From positions 1 to 64,000 of the forward strand of contig NZ_JAAMQI010000010.1 in NCBI RefSeq assembly GCF_013523165.1: DNA of 64,000 bases, read 5' to 3'. The notes under the pieces were generated by a model that ran no database searches, was not told where the DNA came from, and saw nothing but the letters and a program-made list of their open reading frames with translations. Within the stretch, counting starts at the first letter, position 1. Every line of letters starts with the position of its first letter. Source of the stretch: Pseudomonas entomophila (GTDB lineage: Bacteria; Pseudomonadota; Gammaproteobacteria; Pseudomonadales; Pseudomonadaceae). Below are positions 19,490 through 29,013 of the stretch, one piece after another. Made by a program: the position numbers and the translations under genes.

Positions 19490-19775
19490 GACTGCGCCTG
19501 CGGGCCCTTTGGGCCAGACCTTTCAACGTCTTTGCCAACACGATGTGGACCACCTCGCTGCTCTGGCAGCGTGGTTCGTCCCCCTGTGGCAGCGGGCTTG
19601 CCCGCGATGCAGGCGGTGATGGGTCGGACGCTATCGCGGGCAAGCCCGCTCCCACAGGGTGGACTGCGCTTGCCTGTAATAGCCTGGTGAACGTGTGGAT
19701 GCACCCGTGACCCTATCTTGAGGCTTTTTCCAAAGACGTTGAAAGGCCTGGTCTTTTGGGCCCGTAGCATCAGTC
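19490..19775. repeat. 45-bp imperfect inverted repeats flanking a REP pair
   Basis: The left arm 19490-19534 begins GACTG and ends TTTCAACGTCTTTG; the right arm 19731-19775 is its reverse complement with about 35 of 45 positions matching. The inner ends share 14 identical bases in a row. The interior of about 196 bases carries no gene but holds an inverted REP pair. I see no clear target duplication. It could be a MITE-like or BIME-like element. Confidence 0.6.
19582..19659. repeat. Inverted REP pair inside the rlmL-dacB gap
   Basis: CCCTGTGGCAGCGGGCTTGC with CCGCGATGC, and its reverse complement ATCGCGGGCAAGCCCGCTCC with CACAGGG, about 20 bases apart. This is the common Pseudomonas REP with the GGGCTTGCCCGCGA core. 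Confidence 0.85.
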
Positions 19776-19841
19776 ATGCCATGTGTCAGGCCAGACTTCA
19801 CCGACACCGAAGGGGCAGGCGCGCTACCAAGGCCAGGCACC

Positions 19842-19871
19842 CCGGCGTCACGCGCCCGGGCGTGACGCCGG
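19842..19871 (-). terminator. Hairpin downstream of dacB
   Basis: A perfect 11-bp stem CCGGCGTCACG / CGTGACGCCGG with an 8-base loop, 17 bases past the dacB stop. No U-run follows, so it may stabilise the mRNA 3' end rather than terminate. Confidence 0.5.
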
Positions 19872-19887
19872 TTGCGTTCGGATCGGC

Positions 19888-21318
19888 CTACGGCTGACGC
19901 CGCAGGTCCAGCAGCACCTGGTCCAGGATCGCGCCAGCGCCCCAGGGCTTGGGATCGTTCAGGATCGCGGCGACCGCCCAGGTCGTGCCGTTGTCATCCC
20001 GGCTGAAACCGGCGATCGCCCGTACCGTGTTGAGCGTACCCGTCTTGATGTGGCCTTCGCCCATCATGGCGGTGCGCTTCAGGCGTTTGCGCATGGTGCC
20101 GTCCATGCCTACCAGCGGCATCGAACTCATGAACTCGGCGGCGTAGGGGCTTTTCCAGGCGGCCTGCAGCAGGGCCGCCATCTCGCGGGTACTGACCCGC
20201 TCGGCCCGCGACAGCCCCGAACCGTTCTCCATCACCAGGTGTGGCGAGGTGATGCCTTTACGGGCCAGCCACTGGCGGATCACCCGTTGTGCAGCGCGAG
20301 CGTCGTCGCCGTCGGCATCGGTGCGGAACTGGGCGCCGATGCTCAGGAACAGCTGCTGGGCCATGGTGTTGTTGCTGTATTTGTTGATGTCACGGATCAC
20401 CTCGACCAGGTCCGGGGAGAAGGCCCGGGCCAGCAGGCGTGCGCTCTTGGGCACGTTCTCCACCCGGTCACGCCCCTGGATGACGCCACCGAGCTCGTTC
20501 CAGATCGCCCGGACCGCGCCTGCGGTGTAGGTCGGGTGGTCGAGCAACGACAGGTAGGTCTGCGAGTTGCAGCCCTCGCCGAGCTGGCCGGTGATCGTCA
20601 CGGTGACGCCATCGGGCTCGGTGACCGGGCTGTAACGCACATCGCCCGTGCACTGGCGCGAGGCCACGGCCTTGACCTGATTGTCGACCCGGACCTTGGC
20701 GATCGGCGGCTCGACCGAGACCGAGACGGTGCCGCCGTCGTTGCGCGCGACGAACCGCAACGCCTTGAGGTTGACCATCAGCGCGTCGGGCTTGACCAGG
20801 AAGGGCTTGTTCAGGTCACCGCCATCGTCATTGAACTGAGGCAGATTGGGCTGCACGAAGTGGCTGCGGTCGAGCACCAGGTCGCCGGTGATGGTCCGCA
20901 CGCCATTGGCGCGCAGGTCACGCATCAGCAGCCAGAGCTTCTCCATGTTCAGCTTGGGGTCGCCGCCGCCTTTGAGGTAGAGGTTGCCATTGAGCACGCC
21001 GTTGTTGAGCGTGCCGTCGGTGAAGAATTCGGTCTTCCACTGGAAGGTCGGACCCAGCAGCTCGAGCGCGGCGTAGGTGGTCACCAGTTTCATGGTCGAT
21101 GCGGGATTGACCGACACGTCGGCGTTGAACACGGTGGAAGTGCCGGGCCCATCGAGCGGGATGGTCACCAGCGACAGGGCCGCGTCCTGCAGTTTGTTGG
21201 CCTTGAGCGCCTGTTGAACCTTGGGCGAGAGCGTGGTGTTGACCGGAGCGGCCTGGAGAGGGAGTGCCAGTGGCAGAAGCAGGCCGGCGAGCAGCAGCGG
21301 GCGAAACGATGTGAGCAT
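19888..21318 (-). CDS. dacB: D-alanyl-D-alanine carboxypeptidase/endopeptidase (PBP4)
   Basis: DacB trims peptidoglycan peptides in the periplasm, cutting D-Ala-D-Ala and cross-links; loss of it can trigger AmpC induction in pseudomonads. The 476-residue precursor has a signal peptide (MLTSFRPLLLAGLLLPLALP, cleaved after QAA) and the three penicillin-binding motifs: SxxK as S74-TM-K77 in NPASTMKLV, SxN as YSNNTMAQQ, and KTG in HIKTGTLN. The ATG at 21318 is chosen since it gives this signal peptide; the frame stays open further upstream without family resemblance. The S12/PBP4 family length is normal. Confidence 0.95.
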   Translation of the reverse strand: MLTSFRPLLLAGLLLPLALPLQAAPVNTTLSPKVQQALKANKLQDAALSLVTIPLDGPGTSTVFNADVSVNPASTMKLVTTYAALELLGPTFQWKTEFFTDGTLNNGVLNGNLYLKGGGDPKLNMEKLWLLMRDLRANGVRTITGDLVLDRSHFVQPNLPQFNDDGGDLNKPFLVKPDALMVNLKALRFVARNDGGTVSVSVEPPIAKVRVDNQVKAVASRQCTGDVRYSPVTEPDGVTVTITGQLGEGCNSQTYLSLLDHPTYTAGAVRAIWNELGGVIQGRDRVENVPKSARLLARAFSPDLVEVIRDINKYSNNTMAQQLFLSIGAQFRTDADGDDARAAQRVIRQWLARKGITSPHLVMENGSGLSRAERVSTREMAALLQAAWKSPYAAEFMSSMPLVGMDGTMRKRLKRTAMMGEGHIKTGTLNTVRAIAGFSRDDNGTTWAVAAILNDPKPWGAGAILDQVLLDLRRQP

Positions 21319-21496
21319 GATGAAGTGACCCTGCGCGCGAAGGGTGGAACACAAGGGCTGTATAGATGATGGCCCTGAACACGAAACGTGCGCATTATGC
21401 CCCAAGCCTGCGTGCCCTGCGTCACGTTCGGCGTAAAAGCATGACAAAGGACCGGCCATCGTTTCAACAGCGCGCAATGGCCGGGCACCTCAACGG

Positions 21497-21520
21497 AAAA
21501 GGGCCAGCAGATGCTGGCCC
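21497..21520 (-). terminator. Terminator of the yggL-like gene
   Basis: GGGCCAGCA and TGCTGGCCC form a perfect stem with a short loop; AAAA on the left supplies the U-run for minus-strand transcription. Confidence 0.85.
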
Positions 21521-21534
21521 TCGTCGGTGCGGTC

Positions 21535-21879
21535 TCAGGAAGCCGAGTTGATCGGCTTGTCCGGGTACCAGGCGTCCAGCAACGGGCTGACTTCGATCTT
21601 GGTCAGCTCCGGACGGCCCTTGAGCCAGGCTTCGACGGCAGCGCGCTGCGCTTCGGTGACCGAGCCACGCTCGGCCAGGCATACCAGACCGAAATCGTCG
21701 CCGCCGACGTAGTCCAGGCCATTGGCATCCATGGCGTCGGTCAGGAACGCATCGAGGAATGCATCGATCGCCTGATCATCCAGATCTTCCTTGAAGTCCA
21801 GGTTCAGCTCGAAGCCCAATTCCTGGAACTCGTCCACGCACAGTTTCTTGCGAAGACGACGGGAGCGGTTAGTGGCCAT
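21535..21879 (-). CDS. yggL: YggL-family protein (DUF469)
   Basis: A 114-residue protein starting MATNRSRRLRKKLCVDEFQELG, with a basic N-terminus and a strongly acidic body (NLDFKEDLDDQAIDAFLDAF). This is the DUF469/YggL family; E. coli YggL has been reported to associate with the 50S ribosomal subunit. The length is the family norm. It is monocistronic, with its own terminator, upstream of and codirectional with dacB. Confidence 0.88.
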   Translation of the reverse strand: MATNRSRRLRKKLCVDEFQELGFELNLDFKEDLDDQAIDAFLDAFLTDAMDANGLDYVGGDDFGLVCLAERGSVTEAQRAAVEAWLKGRPELTKIEVSPLLDAWYPDKPINSAS

Positions 21880-22231
21880 GAAACAATCCTCTTAGGTAAT
21901 AACGCCGCGCAGTCTATCAGTTTCAGGGCGCCAATGCGTGCTCGCCCTTTCGACTGGCGAAGGGCACGGCCGCGCCACGCTGTCGGTCAGCGGATCGCAA
22001 GGATTCATGGCATTTCACGCATCAACGCAGATTCGGGTAGCGAGCCTAAGCGACTGATCCAAAATGAAATCGCGTTGGAAGCACGTGCTGGCAATCGCGA
22101 TTCGAACGACGCATTGATAACCCATGTGCATCAATACATGAAAACAATTCACTTATCGTTTCAAGATGTGTCAAGCACACTGGCCATTCGCAAGCGAACA
22201 AGCAATCAATAAAATCGCTGGAGAAACAGCC
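21880..22231. other. Intergenic region between the yggL-like gene and the MHS transporter
   Basis: These 352 bases separate divergent genes. The half near the transporter (about 22060-22215) is clearly more AT-rich than the surroundings and probably holds its promoter. A tiny frame at 22007-22057 (16 codons, preceded by AAGGA) could be a leader peptide but is unproven. Confidence 0.4.
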
Positions 22232-23533
22232 ATGTCATCCCCGTCCGCTCCTGCCGCGGCCTCTGGGCGCTCTCGCGCCGCAGCGGTGTTCCGAGTCACC
22301 TCGGGCAACTTCCTCGAACAGTTCGACTTCTTCCTGTTCGGCTTCTATGCCACGCAAATCGCCTCGGCCTTCTTCCCCGCGTCCAGCGAGTTCGCCTCGT
22401 TGATGATGACCTTCGCGGTGTTCGGTGCAGGCTTTCTCATGCGCCCGCTCGGGGCCATCGTCCTGGGCGCCTACATCGACGATGTCGGTCGTCGCAAAGG
22501 GCTGATCGTCACCCTGTCGATCATGGCCAGCGGCACTCTGCTCATCGTGCTGGTGCCCGGCTACGCGAGCATCGGCCTGGGGGCGCCTGCGCTCGTGCTG
22601 CTGGGTCGGCTGCTGCAAGGGTTTTCCGCCGGTGCGGAGCTGGGCGGCGTTTCCGTCTACCTGGCCGAGATGGCCACGCCCGGGCGCAAGGGGTTCTACA
22701 CCAGCTGGCAGTCCGGTAGCCAGCAGGTGGCGATCATCGTCGCGGCTGCACTGGGGTACGCCTTGAACCAGGGGATGGCCCCTGCGCAGGTCGCCGAGTG
22801 GGGCTGGCGCATTCCGTTTGCCGTGGGCTGCATGATCATTCCGTTCATCTTCCTGCTGCGCCGCAACCTGGAGGAGACCGAGGAATTCGCCAAGCGCGCC
22901 CATCGCCCGAGCATGCGCGAAGTGGTCGGCACCCTGGCGCAGAACTGGCGCACGGTGCTGGCCGGCATGCTCATGGTGGCCATGACCACCAGTGCCTTCT
23001 ACCTGATCACCGTGTATGCGCCGACCTTCGGCAAGACCGTACTGAACCTCAGCACCACCGATGCCTTGCTGGTCACGCTGCTGGTCGGGGTGTCCAACTT
23101 CATCTGGCTGCCGATCGGGGGCATGCTCAGCGATCGCTTCGGCCGCAAGCCCATGCTGGTCGCCATGACGGTGCTGACGGTCTTCACTGCGTATCCGGCC
23201 CTGTCGTTCCTGGCCCAGGCGCCGAGTTTCGGCCACATGCTCGAAGTGCTGCTGTGGTTCTCGTGCCTGTATGCGCTCTACAACGGCGCGATGATCCCGG
23301 CGCTGACCGAGATCATGCCGGTCGAAGTCAGGGTCGCCGGGTTCTCGCTCGCCTACAGCCTGGCGACTGCGCTGTTCGGCGGCTTCACCCCGGCCATGTC
23401 CACGTGGCTGATCCACACCACCGGTGACAAGGCCGCGCCTGCCTATTGGGTGACCTTCGCGGCGGCCTGCGCGCTGTGCGCCACCCTGGTCCTGTATCGT
23501 CGGATCGCTTTGCGCCCGCCTGTCGCCGCGTGA
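22232..23533 (+). CDS. MHS-family MFS transporter, tricarballylate/citrate:proton symporter type
   Basis: The 433-residue protein has 12 predicted membrane helices and the major facilitator signatures of the metabolite:H+ symporter branch: [17 protein letters not shown] in helix 1, [11 protein letters not shown] in loop 2-3, and [12 protein letters not shown] in loop 8-9. The closest family I recognise is TcuC/CitA, importing citrate or tricarballylate; the substrate is inferred. The ATG at 22232 has GGAG 8 bases upstream. It is followed 66 bases later by a binding-protein gene on the same strand and then a convergent LysR regulator, suggesting a small substrate-induced unit. The tcuA/tcuB oxidation genes are absent nearby. 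Confidence 0.82.
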   Translation: MSSPSAPAAASGRSRAAAVFRVTSGNFLEQFDFFLFGFYATQIASAFFPASSEFASLMMTFAVFGAGFLMRPLGAIVLGAYIDDVGRRKGLIVTLSIMASGTLLIVLVPGYASIGLGAPALVLLGRLLQGFSAGAELGGVSVYLAEMATPGRKGFYTSWQSGSQQVAIIVAAALGYALNQGMAPAQVAEWGWRIPFAVGCMIIPFIFLLRRNLEETEEFAKRAHRPSMREVVGTLAQNWRTVLAGMLMVAMTTSAFYLITVYAPTFGKTVLNLSTTDALLVTLLVGVSNFIWLPIGGMLSDRFGRKPMLVAMTVLTVFTAYPALSFLAQAPSFGHMLEVLLWFSCLYALYNGAMIPALTEIMPVEVRVAGFSLAYSLATALFGGFTPAMSTWLIHTTGDKAAPAYWVTFAAACALCATLVLYRRIALRPPVAA

Positions 23534-23599
23534 CCGACGACCCTACCCCGGCGCGCCCGCGCCGGGCCCCTGTGCGTGCCGAGTGAGTCGAACCTTCCC

Positions 23600-24379
23600 A
23601 TGAAATTGTCCACCTTGTCCTGCAAGACACTGGCGCTCGCCAGCCTGGTCGCCCTCAGCGGCACGGCACACGCCGAGCATTTGACCGTGATGACCTCCGG
23701 CGGCTTCACCGCCGCCTACAAGGCGTTGAGCCCAGGCTACGCTGCCGAACAGGGCGACACCTTGACCACCGTGCTGGGCCCTTCGATGGGCAAGGCTCCC
23801 GAAGCCATCCCCAATCGGTTGGCACGTGGCGAGCACGCGGACGTGGTGATCATGGTCGGCTATGCCCTCGACGAGTTGATCAAGCAAGGCAAGGTCGACC
23901 CTGCCTCGCGGGTCGAGCTCGCCGATTCGCGCATCGGCATGGTGGTGAAGGCGGGCGCGCCGACGCCAAGGATCGAGACCGATGCCCAGCTCAAAACCGT
24001 GCTGCTCAAGGCCTCGTCGGTGGCGTACTCCGACAGCGCCAGCGGTGTGTACATCCAGGATCAGTTGTTCAAGAAACTGGGCATCGAGCCGTCGATGCGC
24101 GGCAAAAGCACGATGGTCGAGAAAACGCCGGTCGCTTCGCGCGTGGCCCAGGGCGAGTACGAGCTGGGCTTTCAGCAGGTCGCCGAGCTGCTGCCGGTGC
24201 CCGGTGTGACGTTCGTCGGTAAGATCCCGGAGAACGTGCAGTCGGTGACACGGTTCGCCGCCGGCATTCCAGTGAACGCCGAGCACCCGACCCAGGCCGC
24301 AGCCTTGCTGCGCTACCTGGCCTCACCCCAAGCCCAGGCGTCCGTGCGCGCCACCGGTCTGGATTCAGTCGCCCACTGA
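23600..24379 (+). CDS. ModA-like periplasmic substrate-binding protein
   Basis: A 259-residue secreted protein with a clear signal peptide (MKLSTLSCKTLALASLVALS, cleaved after AHA). The mature part resembles SBP_bac_11/ModA-type proteins: VMTSGGFTAAYKAL near the N-terminus and SVAYSDSASGVYIQDQLFKK near residue 145. True ModA sits with modBC permease genes, which are missing, so the ligand is probably an organic acid rather than molybdate. Its stop codon overlaps the end of the convergent LysR gene by 15 bases. Confidence 0.75.
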   Translation: MKLSTLSCKTLALASLVALSGTAHAEHLTVMTSGGFTAAYKALSPGYAAEQGDTLTTVLGPSMGKAPEAIPNRLARGEHADVVIMVGYALDELIKQGKVDPASRVELADSRIGMVVKAGAPTPRIETDAQLKTVLLKASSVAYSDSASGVYIQDQLFKKLGIEPSMRGKSTMVEKTPVASRVAQGEYELGFQQVAELLPVPGVTFVGKIPENVQSVTRFAAGIPVNAEHPTQAAALLRYLASPQAQASVRATGLDSVAH

Positions 24380-25273
24380 GTGGCGTCGCACTTCCCGGAT
24401 GCGTTCGACCAGGTCGAGCGCGGCAGGGGTCAACGTGCGGCCTCGACGCTGGATCAGGCCGACATTGCGGAACACTTCCGGCTCGATCAGTGGCACGCTT
24501 TTCAATAACGGATGCTCGCCGACGGGCATCGCGATGGAAGGCACCGGCGCGATGCCCAGGCCCGCCTCGACCAGGCCGAGCATGGTGGTGACGTGCCGGG
24601 TGAGGCAGATGCTGGGTCGCGCTGGCTGTACGTTCACCAGCGCCTGGTCCATCAAGAGCCGGTTGCCCGATGTCTCATCCAGCCCGATGTGCGCATGGGT
24701 GAACATCTCCGCCCAACTGACCTGCTCACGCGCGGCCAGCACGTGGTCCTTGCGGCAGGCGATCACGTAGCGTTCCTGCAAGAGCAGCTCGAAGTCCACC
24801 TCAGGGGCCAGGTTGCCGCTGAAGCTGACACCGAAGTCGGCCTCACCGCACGCCACGGCCGTGTTCACGTCGTTGGCGCTGGCGTCCAGAAGCTTCACGA
24901 CGATGTTCGGGTACGCCTGGTGGAATGCGCTGACCACCGTCGGCATGAAATAGTAGGCCGTCGACGGCACACAAGCGATGGTGACGCTGCCGATGCGCGA
25001 CGAGCGCTTGTTGCCGATGGTCATCAGCGCCAGGTCGACTTCATCCAGTACGCGTTCGGCCTGGGGCAGGAAAGCCCGGCCAACCGTGGTCAGGCTGACC
25101 CGGCGCGTGGTGCGCTCGAACAGCTTCACGTTCAACGCGGTCTCGAGCTTCTCGATGCGTCGGCTGAGCGCAGGCTGGGTGATGCGAATGGCCTCGGCGG
25201 CCTTGCGAAAGCTGCCGTTTTCGACGACGGCGCGAAAGGCTTGGAGATCGTTGAGGTCGAAGTTCAGGGACAT
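24365..25273 (-). CDS. LysR-family transcriptional regulator
   Basis: A 302-residue regulator with an N-terminal winged helix-turn-helix (LQAFRAVVENGSFRKAAEAI, then TQPALSRRIEKLE) and a C-terminal effector-binding domain (residues about 90-300). It is convergent with the transporter and binding protein and probably controls them, sensing the imported acid; this is inferred from position. The ATG at 25273 is set by the family N-terminus MSLNFDLNDLQAF. The 3' end overlaps the neighbouring gene by 15 bases. Confidence 0.88.
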   Translation of the reverse strand: MSLNFDLNDLQAFRAVVENGSFRKAAEAIRITQPALSRRIEKLETALNVKLFERTTRRVSLTTVGRAFLPQAERVLDEVDLALMTIGNKRSSRIGSVTIACVPSTAYYFMPTVVSAFHQAYPNIVVKLLDASANDVNTAVACGEADFGVSFSGNLAPEVDFELLLQERYVIACRKDHVLAAREQVSWAEMFTHAHIGLDETSGNRLLMDQALVNVQPARPSICLTRHVTTMLGLVEAGLGIAPVPSIAMPVGEHPLLKSVPLIEPEVFRNVGLIQRRGRTLTPAALDLVERIREVRRHSVGD

Positions 25274-25385
25274 CGAGGTGCCGCAGTGAGATCGGGGATC
25301 AAGGTGACCGACCCTTCGAGGGCGGCACTCACGGGAGGCGCCACTATACGCGCTGGACGTCATACGTAAAGGGCCTGCGCGACGA

Positions 25386-28300
25386 TCAGGGTACGCGCTC
25401 GGCCTCGGTATGCATGGCATCGCGCAGGGCGCGCTCGACCCGGCGCATGTGCCGGCCCAAGGCCTGACGCCGTTGCCTGAGCTGTTTCGGCGACAACGCC
25501 TGCGCGTCACGCTGCAGTGCTTCACAGGCCGTGCACAATGCTTCGGCACCGAGCAGGCGCGCCGGCCCGAGGACCTTGTGCGCCAGTGCGGACAGCGCCT
25601 CCTGCTGCGTATCAGGGTCCAGGGCCATCAACCCGAGGACGTCCTGGTGCAGGCAGTGTCGAAGGGTCTCCAGCAGGCGTTGACGTTCCTGGGGGACGTT
25701 GCCGTCGATCGCGTCCAGCCCCTCCAGGTCGATTCGGGCGGTCATGGCCGTGGTCAGCGGGACGATGTGGGCCAGCCGTCTGCCCAAGGCCTGCAGGTCG
25801 ATGGGCTTGAACAGGCAATCGTCCATGCCGGCGTCCAGGCACTGCTGGAGCACCTCTGGCTGGGCATTGGCCGTGTAGCCAAGAAGCGTGCAGCGCGGAC
25901 GCCCGGTGCGGGCCTCCTCTTCGCGGATGCGGCGGGCCAGTTGATAACCATTCATGACCGGCATGTTGCAATCGACCACCAGCACGTCGAAGGTGCGTTC
26001 GCGCCAGCGCGCCAGGGCTTCCTCACCATGGCTCGCGCTCTGGTGGTGCACGCCGAGGAATGCCAACTGCTGGGCCAGCAGCATGACGTTGGCCGGATGA
26101 TCGTCCACCACCAGCACGCGCAGGCGGGCATCGGGCGTATCGATCCGCACGACCGGCTCGGGCGCGTGCACCGGTTCTGTGGCCTGCAAGGGGACGGACA
26201 GGCGTACCCGTGTCCCGACCCCAAGCAGGCTGTCCATGGTCAGGCTGGCGCCCATCAGCTGGCAGATGGCCTGGCTGATCGCAAGGCCCAGGCCCGTACC
26301 GGCGCGGGCGCGATCGCTGTCCGGGTCGACTTGCGCGAAGGCGGTGAACAGCCGCTTGAGGTCCTCTGCGTGAATGCCGATGCCGCTGTCGCGCACCTCC
26401 AGCTCCAGGCAGGGGGTAGGCGGGTCGCCGACTTGGCGTGTGCGCATGCTGATGCGCACCTGACCATGGTCGGTGAATTTGATGGCGTTGCCGATCAGGT
26501 TGCACAGGACCTGCTTGAAGCGCATCGGGTCGAGCAGGGCATGACAATGCGCGTCCGCCGAGATGTCCACTTCCAGGGCCAGCCCTTTCTGCCGCGCCAG
26601 CCCGTCGAACATGCCGGCCACGGCCGCTACCAGTTCGGCCACGGCGACCGGTTCGGGGCTCAGGCTCAGGTGGCCGGACTCGATCCGGACGAAATCGAGA
26701 ATGTCGCCGATGAGCTTGAGCAGGTCCTTGGCAGAGCGGTGCGCCACGGCGATCGCCTCGCGCTCGAGACGGCCTTGGTCGGCATGCTTGAGCGCCAGTT
26801 CGAGCATGCCGAGCACGGCGTTCATGGGGGTACGGATTTCATGGCTCATGGTCGCCAGGAACGTGCTCTTGGCCCGGTTGGCCTGGTCGGCACGCTGCTT
26901 GGCCAGGCTCAGGTCCTGAACCAGCTTGCGCCGGTCGCTGATGTCGATCCAGCCGCAGATGATGCCCTGGACCTGCCCGAGCGAATCGCGATAGGGCAGG
27001 ATCCAGTGGTAGATGGTCAGCTCGCGATCCTTCAGGCGCAGCGGGCGGTCGGTGATCAGGGGCTTGGCCTGTTCCAGGACCTTCAGGTAGTCGGCCTGGA
27101 TCTGGCGCGTGTAGGCGCACTTGTTCACCACGCTGTCCTGCAGGCGCTTTCCGAGGACCTCGTCGGCGCTGGCCTGAACCGCGTCCAGGTAGCTCTGGTT
27201 GCAGGTCTGCATCCGCCCCTCACGGTCACGAACGTACATCGGGTGCGGCGTGCCGTCGAGCAGCGTGCGCATGAAGGCCACCTGGTCGTTCAAGGCCCGT
27301 TCGGCGCGTTCACGCTGGGCGATCTGGCGGCGCAGCCGGGTGTTCCAGATCAGCGACAGGACCAGCAGCAGGACCGTGGCGATGACGATCTGCAAGGCGA
27401 TGCGCTGGTAGGCCTGCCAGCGCGTGTCGTCAAGGTGACCGTAACCACGCCAGCGACTGTTGATGACCCCCAGCTCCTCGGGCGAGATGCTCAACAGGGC
27501 CTTGTCGAGGATCTGGGCCAGCTCCTTGCAGCGCAACGGCGTCGCCATCGAGAACACCGCTGGCGCTTCGCCGACCGTCGTGCGCATGACCAGCGTCGAG
27601 TCGTTGGCCAAGGCATGGTTGGCATCGACCAGGGACGCGACGGCGGCATCGACCTTGCCGTCCTTGAGCAGGGCGATGGCCTGGGCGGTACTGTCGCTGA
27701 TGGTCTGCAGGATGTGCGGATGCTGTTGTGCCAGCGTTTCGGCCAGCGGCGTGTCGCGCGGGATGGCCAGTTTCCGGTGGGCGAGGTCTTCGAGCGAGAC
27801 CGGCTGCCGCTCGCCGCGCGTGCTGATCAGGATGTAGGAGGTCTCCAGGTAGGGGCGACTGGCGCTCAACTGGTCGGCGTGGTGCTCGGGATGGCCGATG
27901 GCGGCGATCACGTTGGCCTTTCCCTCCTTGAGCTGACGGACCATCTCTTCGATGCCCTTGGTGCGGATGACCTCGAAACGCAGGCCGGTGCGCAGGCGGA
28001 TCAGCTCCAGCAGGTCGGCCGCGATGCCACGGAAGTTGCCCTGCTTGTCGAAGAACGTCAGCGGCGCGGCAGTCTCGTCGATCACCACGCGCATGACGGG
28101 ATGGTCGTGCAACCAGCGCTCTTCACGTGGCGTGAGCTGGAGTTTGCGATCGGTCATCAAGGTATCGCTGCCCGTGCTCCAGCGTTCGAAAATGTCCTTG
28201 CGCGTGAGCGCTGGCAAACCGGACAGCACGGCGTTGACCAGCTCCAGCAGGACCGTGTCGTCGCGGCGCAAGGCGAAACCGAAACCGACCGCTTCGTGTT

Positions 28301-29006
28301 TGCCGAAGTTGGCCATCTTCAAGTTCGGCAGGTGGCTCTGGTTGAGTTGGTAGAGCGTGGAAATGGTGTCGCCGATGAACACGTCGGCCTGCTCGAAGGC
28401 CACGGCGTTCAAGGCACTGGCGGAGGTGGGATGACTCTGCAGCGTCGCCCCGGGATAGGTCGCATGGACCTCGGCCAGGGGCAGGTAGTGGTAGAGCATG
28501 CCCAGGCGCAGGCCGGCCAGGCCCATGTCCAGAGGCCGCTTTTCGCTCTGGCGGGTCACCAGCACAGGCTGATCGGTGGCATACGGCACCGACAGGCTCA
28601 ACTCTGCAAAGGCCGCTTCGTAGCCGTTGGCGCTGCCCAGCAGGTCGACATGGCCGTCCTTCAACGCCTGGATCGCAGCCTGGCGGTCGGGATAACGCAG
28701 CACCTTGATCGGCAGCCCCAGGCTTGCGCCCAGGACCGCCGCATGATCGGCAGTCAAGCCCTGGTAATCCCGCCCTCCGGACGTGATGTCGAACGGCGGA
28801 TAATCGGGCGCGGACGTCCCCAGGCGCAGTTCACGATGGCGTTCGAGCCAGCGTCGCTGCGGGGCGTTCAAGGTCACCTTCACAGGCGGCGGATGACCCC
28901 GATCGAGCAGGGTCAAGGGTAAGGGGGGCATGACATCGGGGGCCGCGAGGGCCGGGCACACCGCCAGCAGCCACCCGACGCACAGCCATGCCAGAGGCCG
29001 GGACAT
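25386..29006 (-). CDS. EvgS/BvgS-like unorthodox hybrid sensor histidine kinase
   Basis: A 1206-residue phosphorelay sensor. In order: a signal peptide, two periplasmic venus-flytrap (SBP_bac_3) domains (about 50-270 and 290-520), a membrane helix (about 541-560), a PAS domain (about 590-700), a HisKA domain with H722 in SHEIRTPMNAV, a HATPase domain (VRDSGIGI, GTGLGLAISQ), a receiver with D1012 in VVDCNMPVMNG, and a C-terminal HPt domain with H1143 in AHKVLGPARLLGA. All phosphotransfer residues are present. The cognate response regulator lies just upstream in the same operon, 7 bases away. Similar P. aeruginosa sensors control adhesion and biofilm; the signal and targets here are unknown. 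A 1170-codon open frame on the opposite strand is a shadow. Confidence 0.92.
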   Translation of the reverse strand: MSRPLAWLCVGWLLAVCPALAAPDVMPPLPLTLLDRGHPPPVKVTLNAPQRRWLERHRELRLGTSAPDYPPFDITSGGRDYQGLTADHAAVLGASLGLPIKVLRYPDRQAAIQALKDGHVDLLGSANGYEAAFAELSLSVPYATDQPVLVTRQSEKRPLDMGLAGLRLGMLYHYLPLAEVHATYPGATLQSHPTSASALNAVAFEQADVFIGDTISTLYQLNQSHLPNLKMANFGKHEAVGFGFALRRDDTVLLELVNAVLSGLPALTRKDIFERWSTGSDTLMTDRKLQLTPREERWLHDHPVMRVVIDETAAPLTFFDKQGNFRGIAADLLELIRLRTGLRFEVIRTKGIEEMVRQLKEGKANVIAAIGHPEHHADQLSASRPYLETSYILISTRGERQPVSLEDLAHRKLAIPRDTPLAETLAQQHPHILQTISDSTAQAIALLKDGKVDAAVASLVDANHALANDSTLVMRTTVGEAPAVFSMATPLRCKELAQILDKALLSISPEELGVINSRWRGYGHLDDTRWQAYQRIALQIVIATVLLLVLSLIWNTRLRRQIAQRERAERALNDQVAFMRTLLDGTPHPMYVRDREGRMQTCNQSYLDAVQASADEVLGKRLQDSVVNKCAYTRQIQADYLKVLEQAKPLITDRPLRLKDRELTIYHWILPYRDSLGQVQGIICGWIDISDRRKLVQDLSLAKQRADQANRAKSTFLATMSHEIRTPMNAVLGMLELALKHADQGRLEREAIAVAHRSAKDLLKLIGDILDFVRIESGHLSLSPEPVAVAELVAAVAGMFDGLARQKGLALEVDISADAHCHALLDPMRFKQVLCNLIGNAIKFTDHGQVRISMRTRQVGDPPTPCLELEVRDSGIGIHAEDLKRLFTAFAQVDPDSDRARAGTGLGLAISQAICQLMGASLTMDSLLGVGTRVRLSVPLQATEPVHAPEPVVRIDTPDARLRVLVVDDHPANVMLLAQQLAFLGVHHQSASHGEEALARWRERTFDVLVVDCNMPVMNGYQLARRIREEEARTGRPRCTLLGYTANAQPEVLQQCLDAGMDDCLFKPIDLQALGRRLAHIVPLTTAMTARIDLEGLDAIDGNVPQERQRLLETLRHCLHQDVLGLMALDPDTQQEALSALAHKVLGPARLLGAEALCTACEALQRDAQALSPKQLRQRRQALGRHMRRVERALRDAMHTEAERVP

Positions 29007-29013
29007 GATCAGG

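Noticed and set aside
22007..22057. 16-codon frame with AAGGA upstream, ahead of the MHS transporter
   Set aside because: Too short and unsupported to call a gene; mentioned only as a possible leader peptide.
25410..28922. 1170-codon antisense frame across the hybrid kinase gene
   Set aside because: Same shadow composition; no ribosome site or domain.
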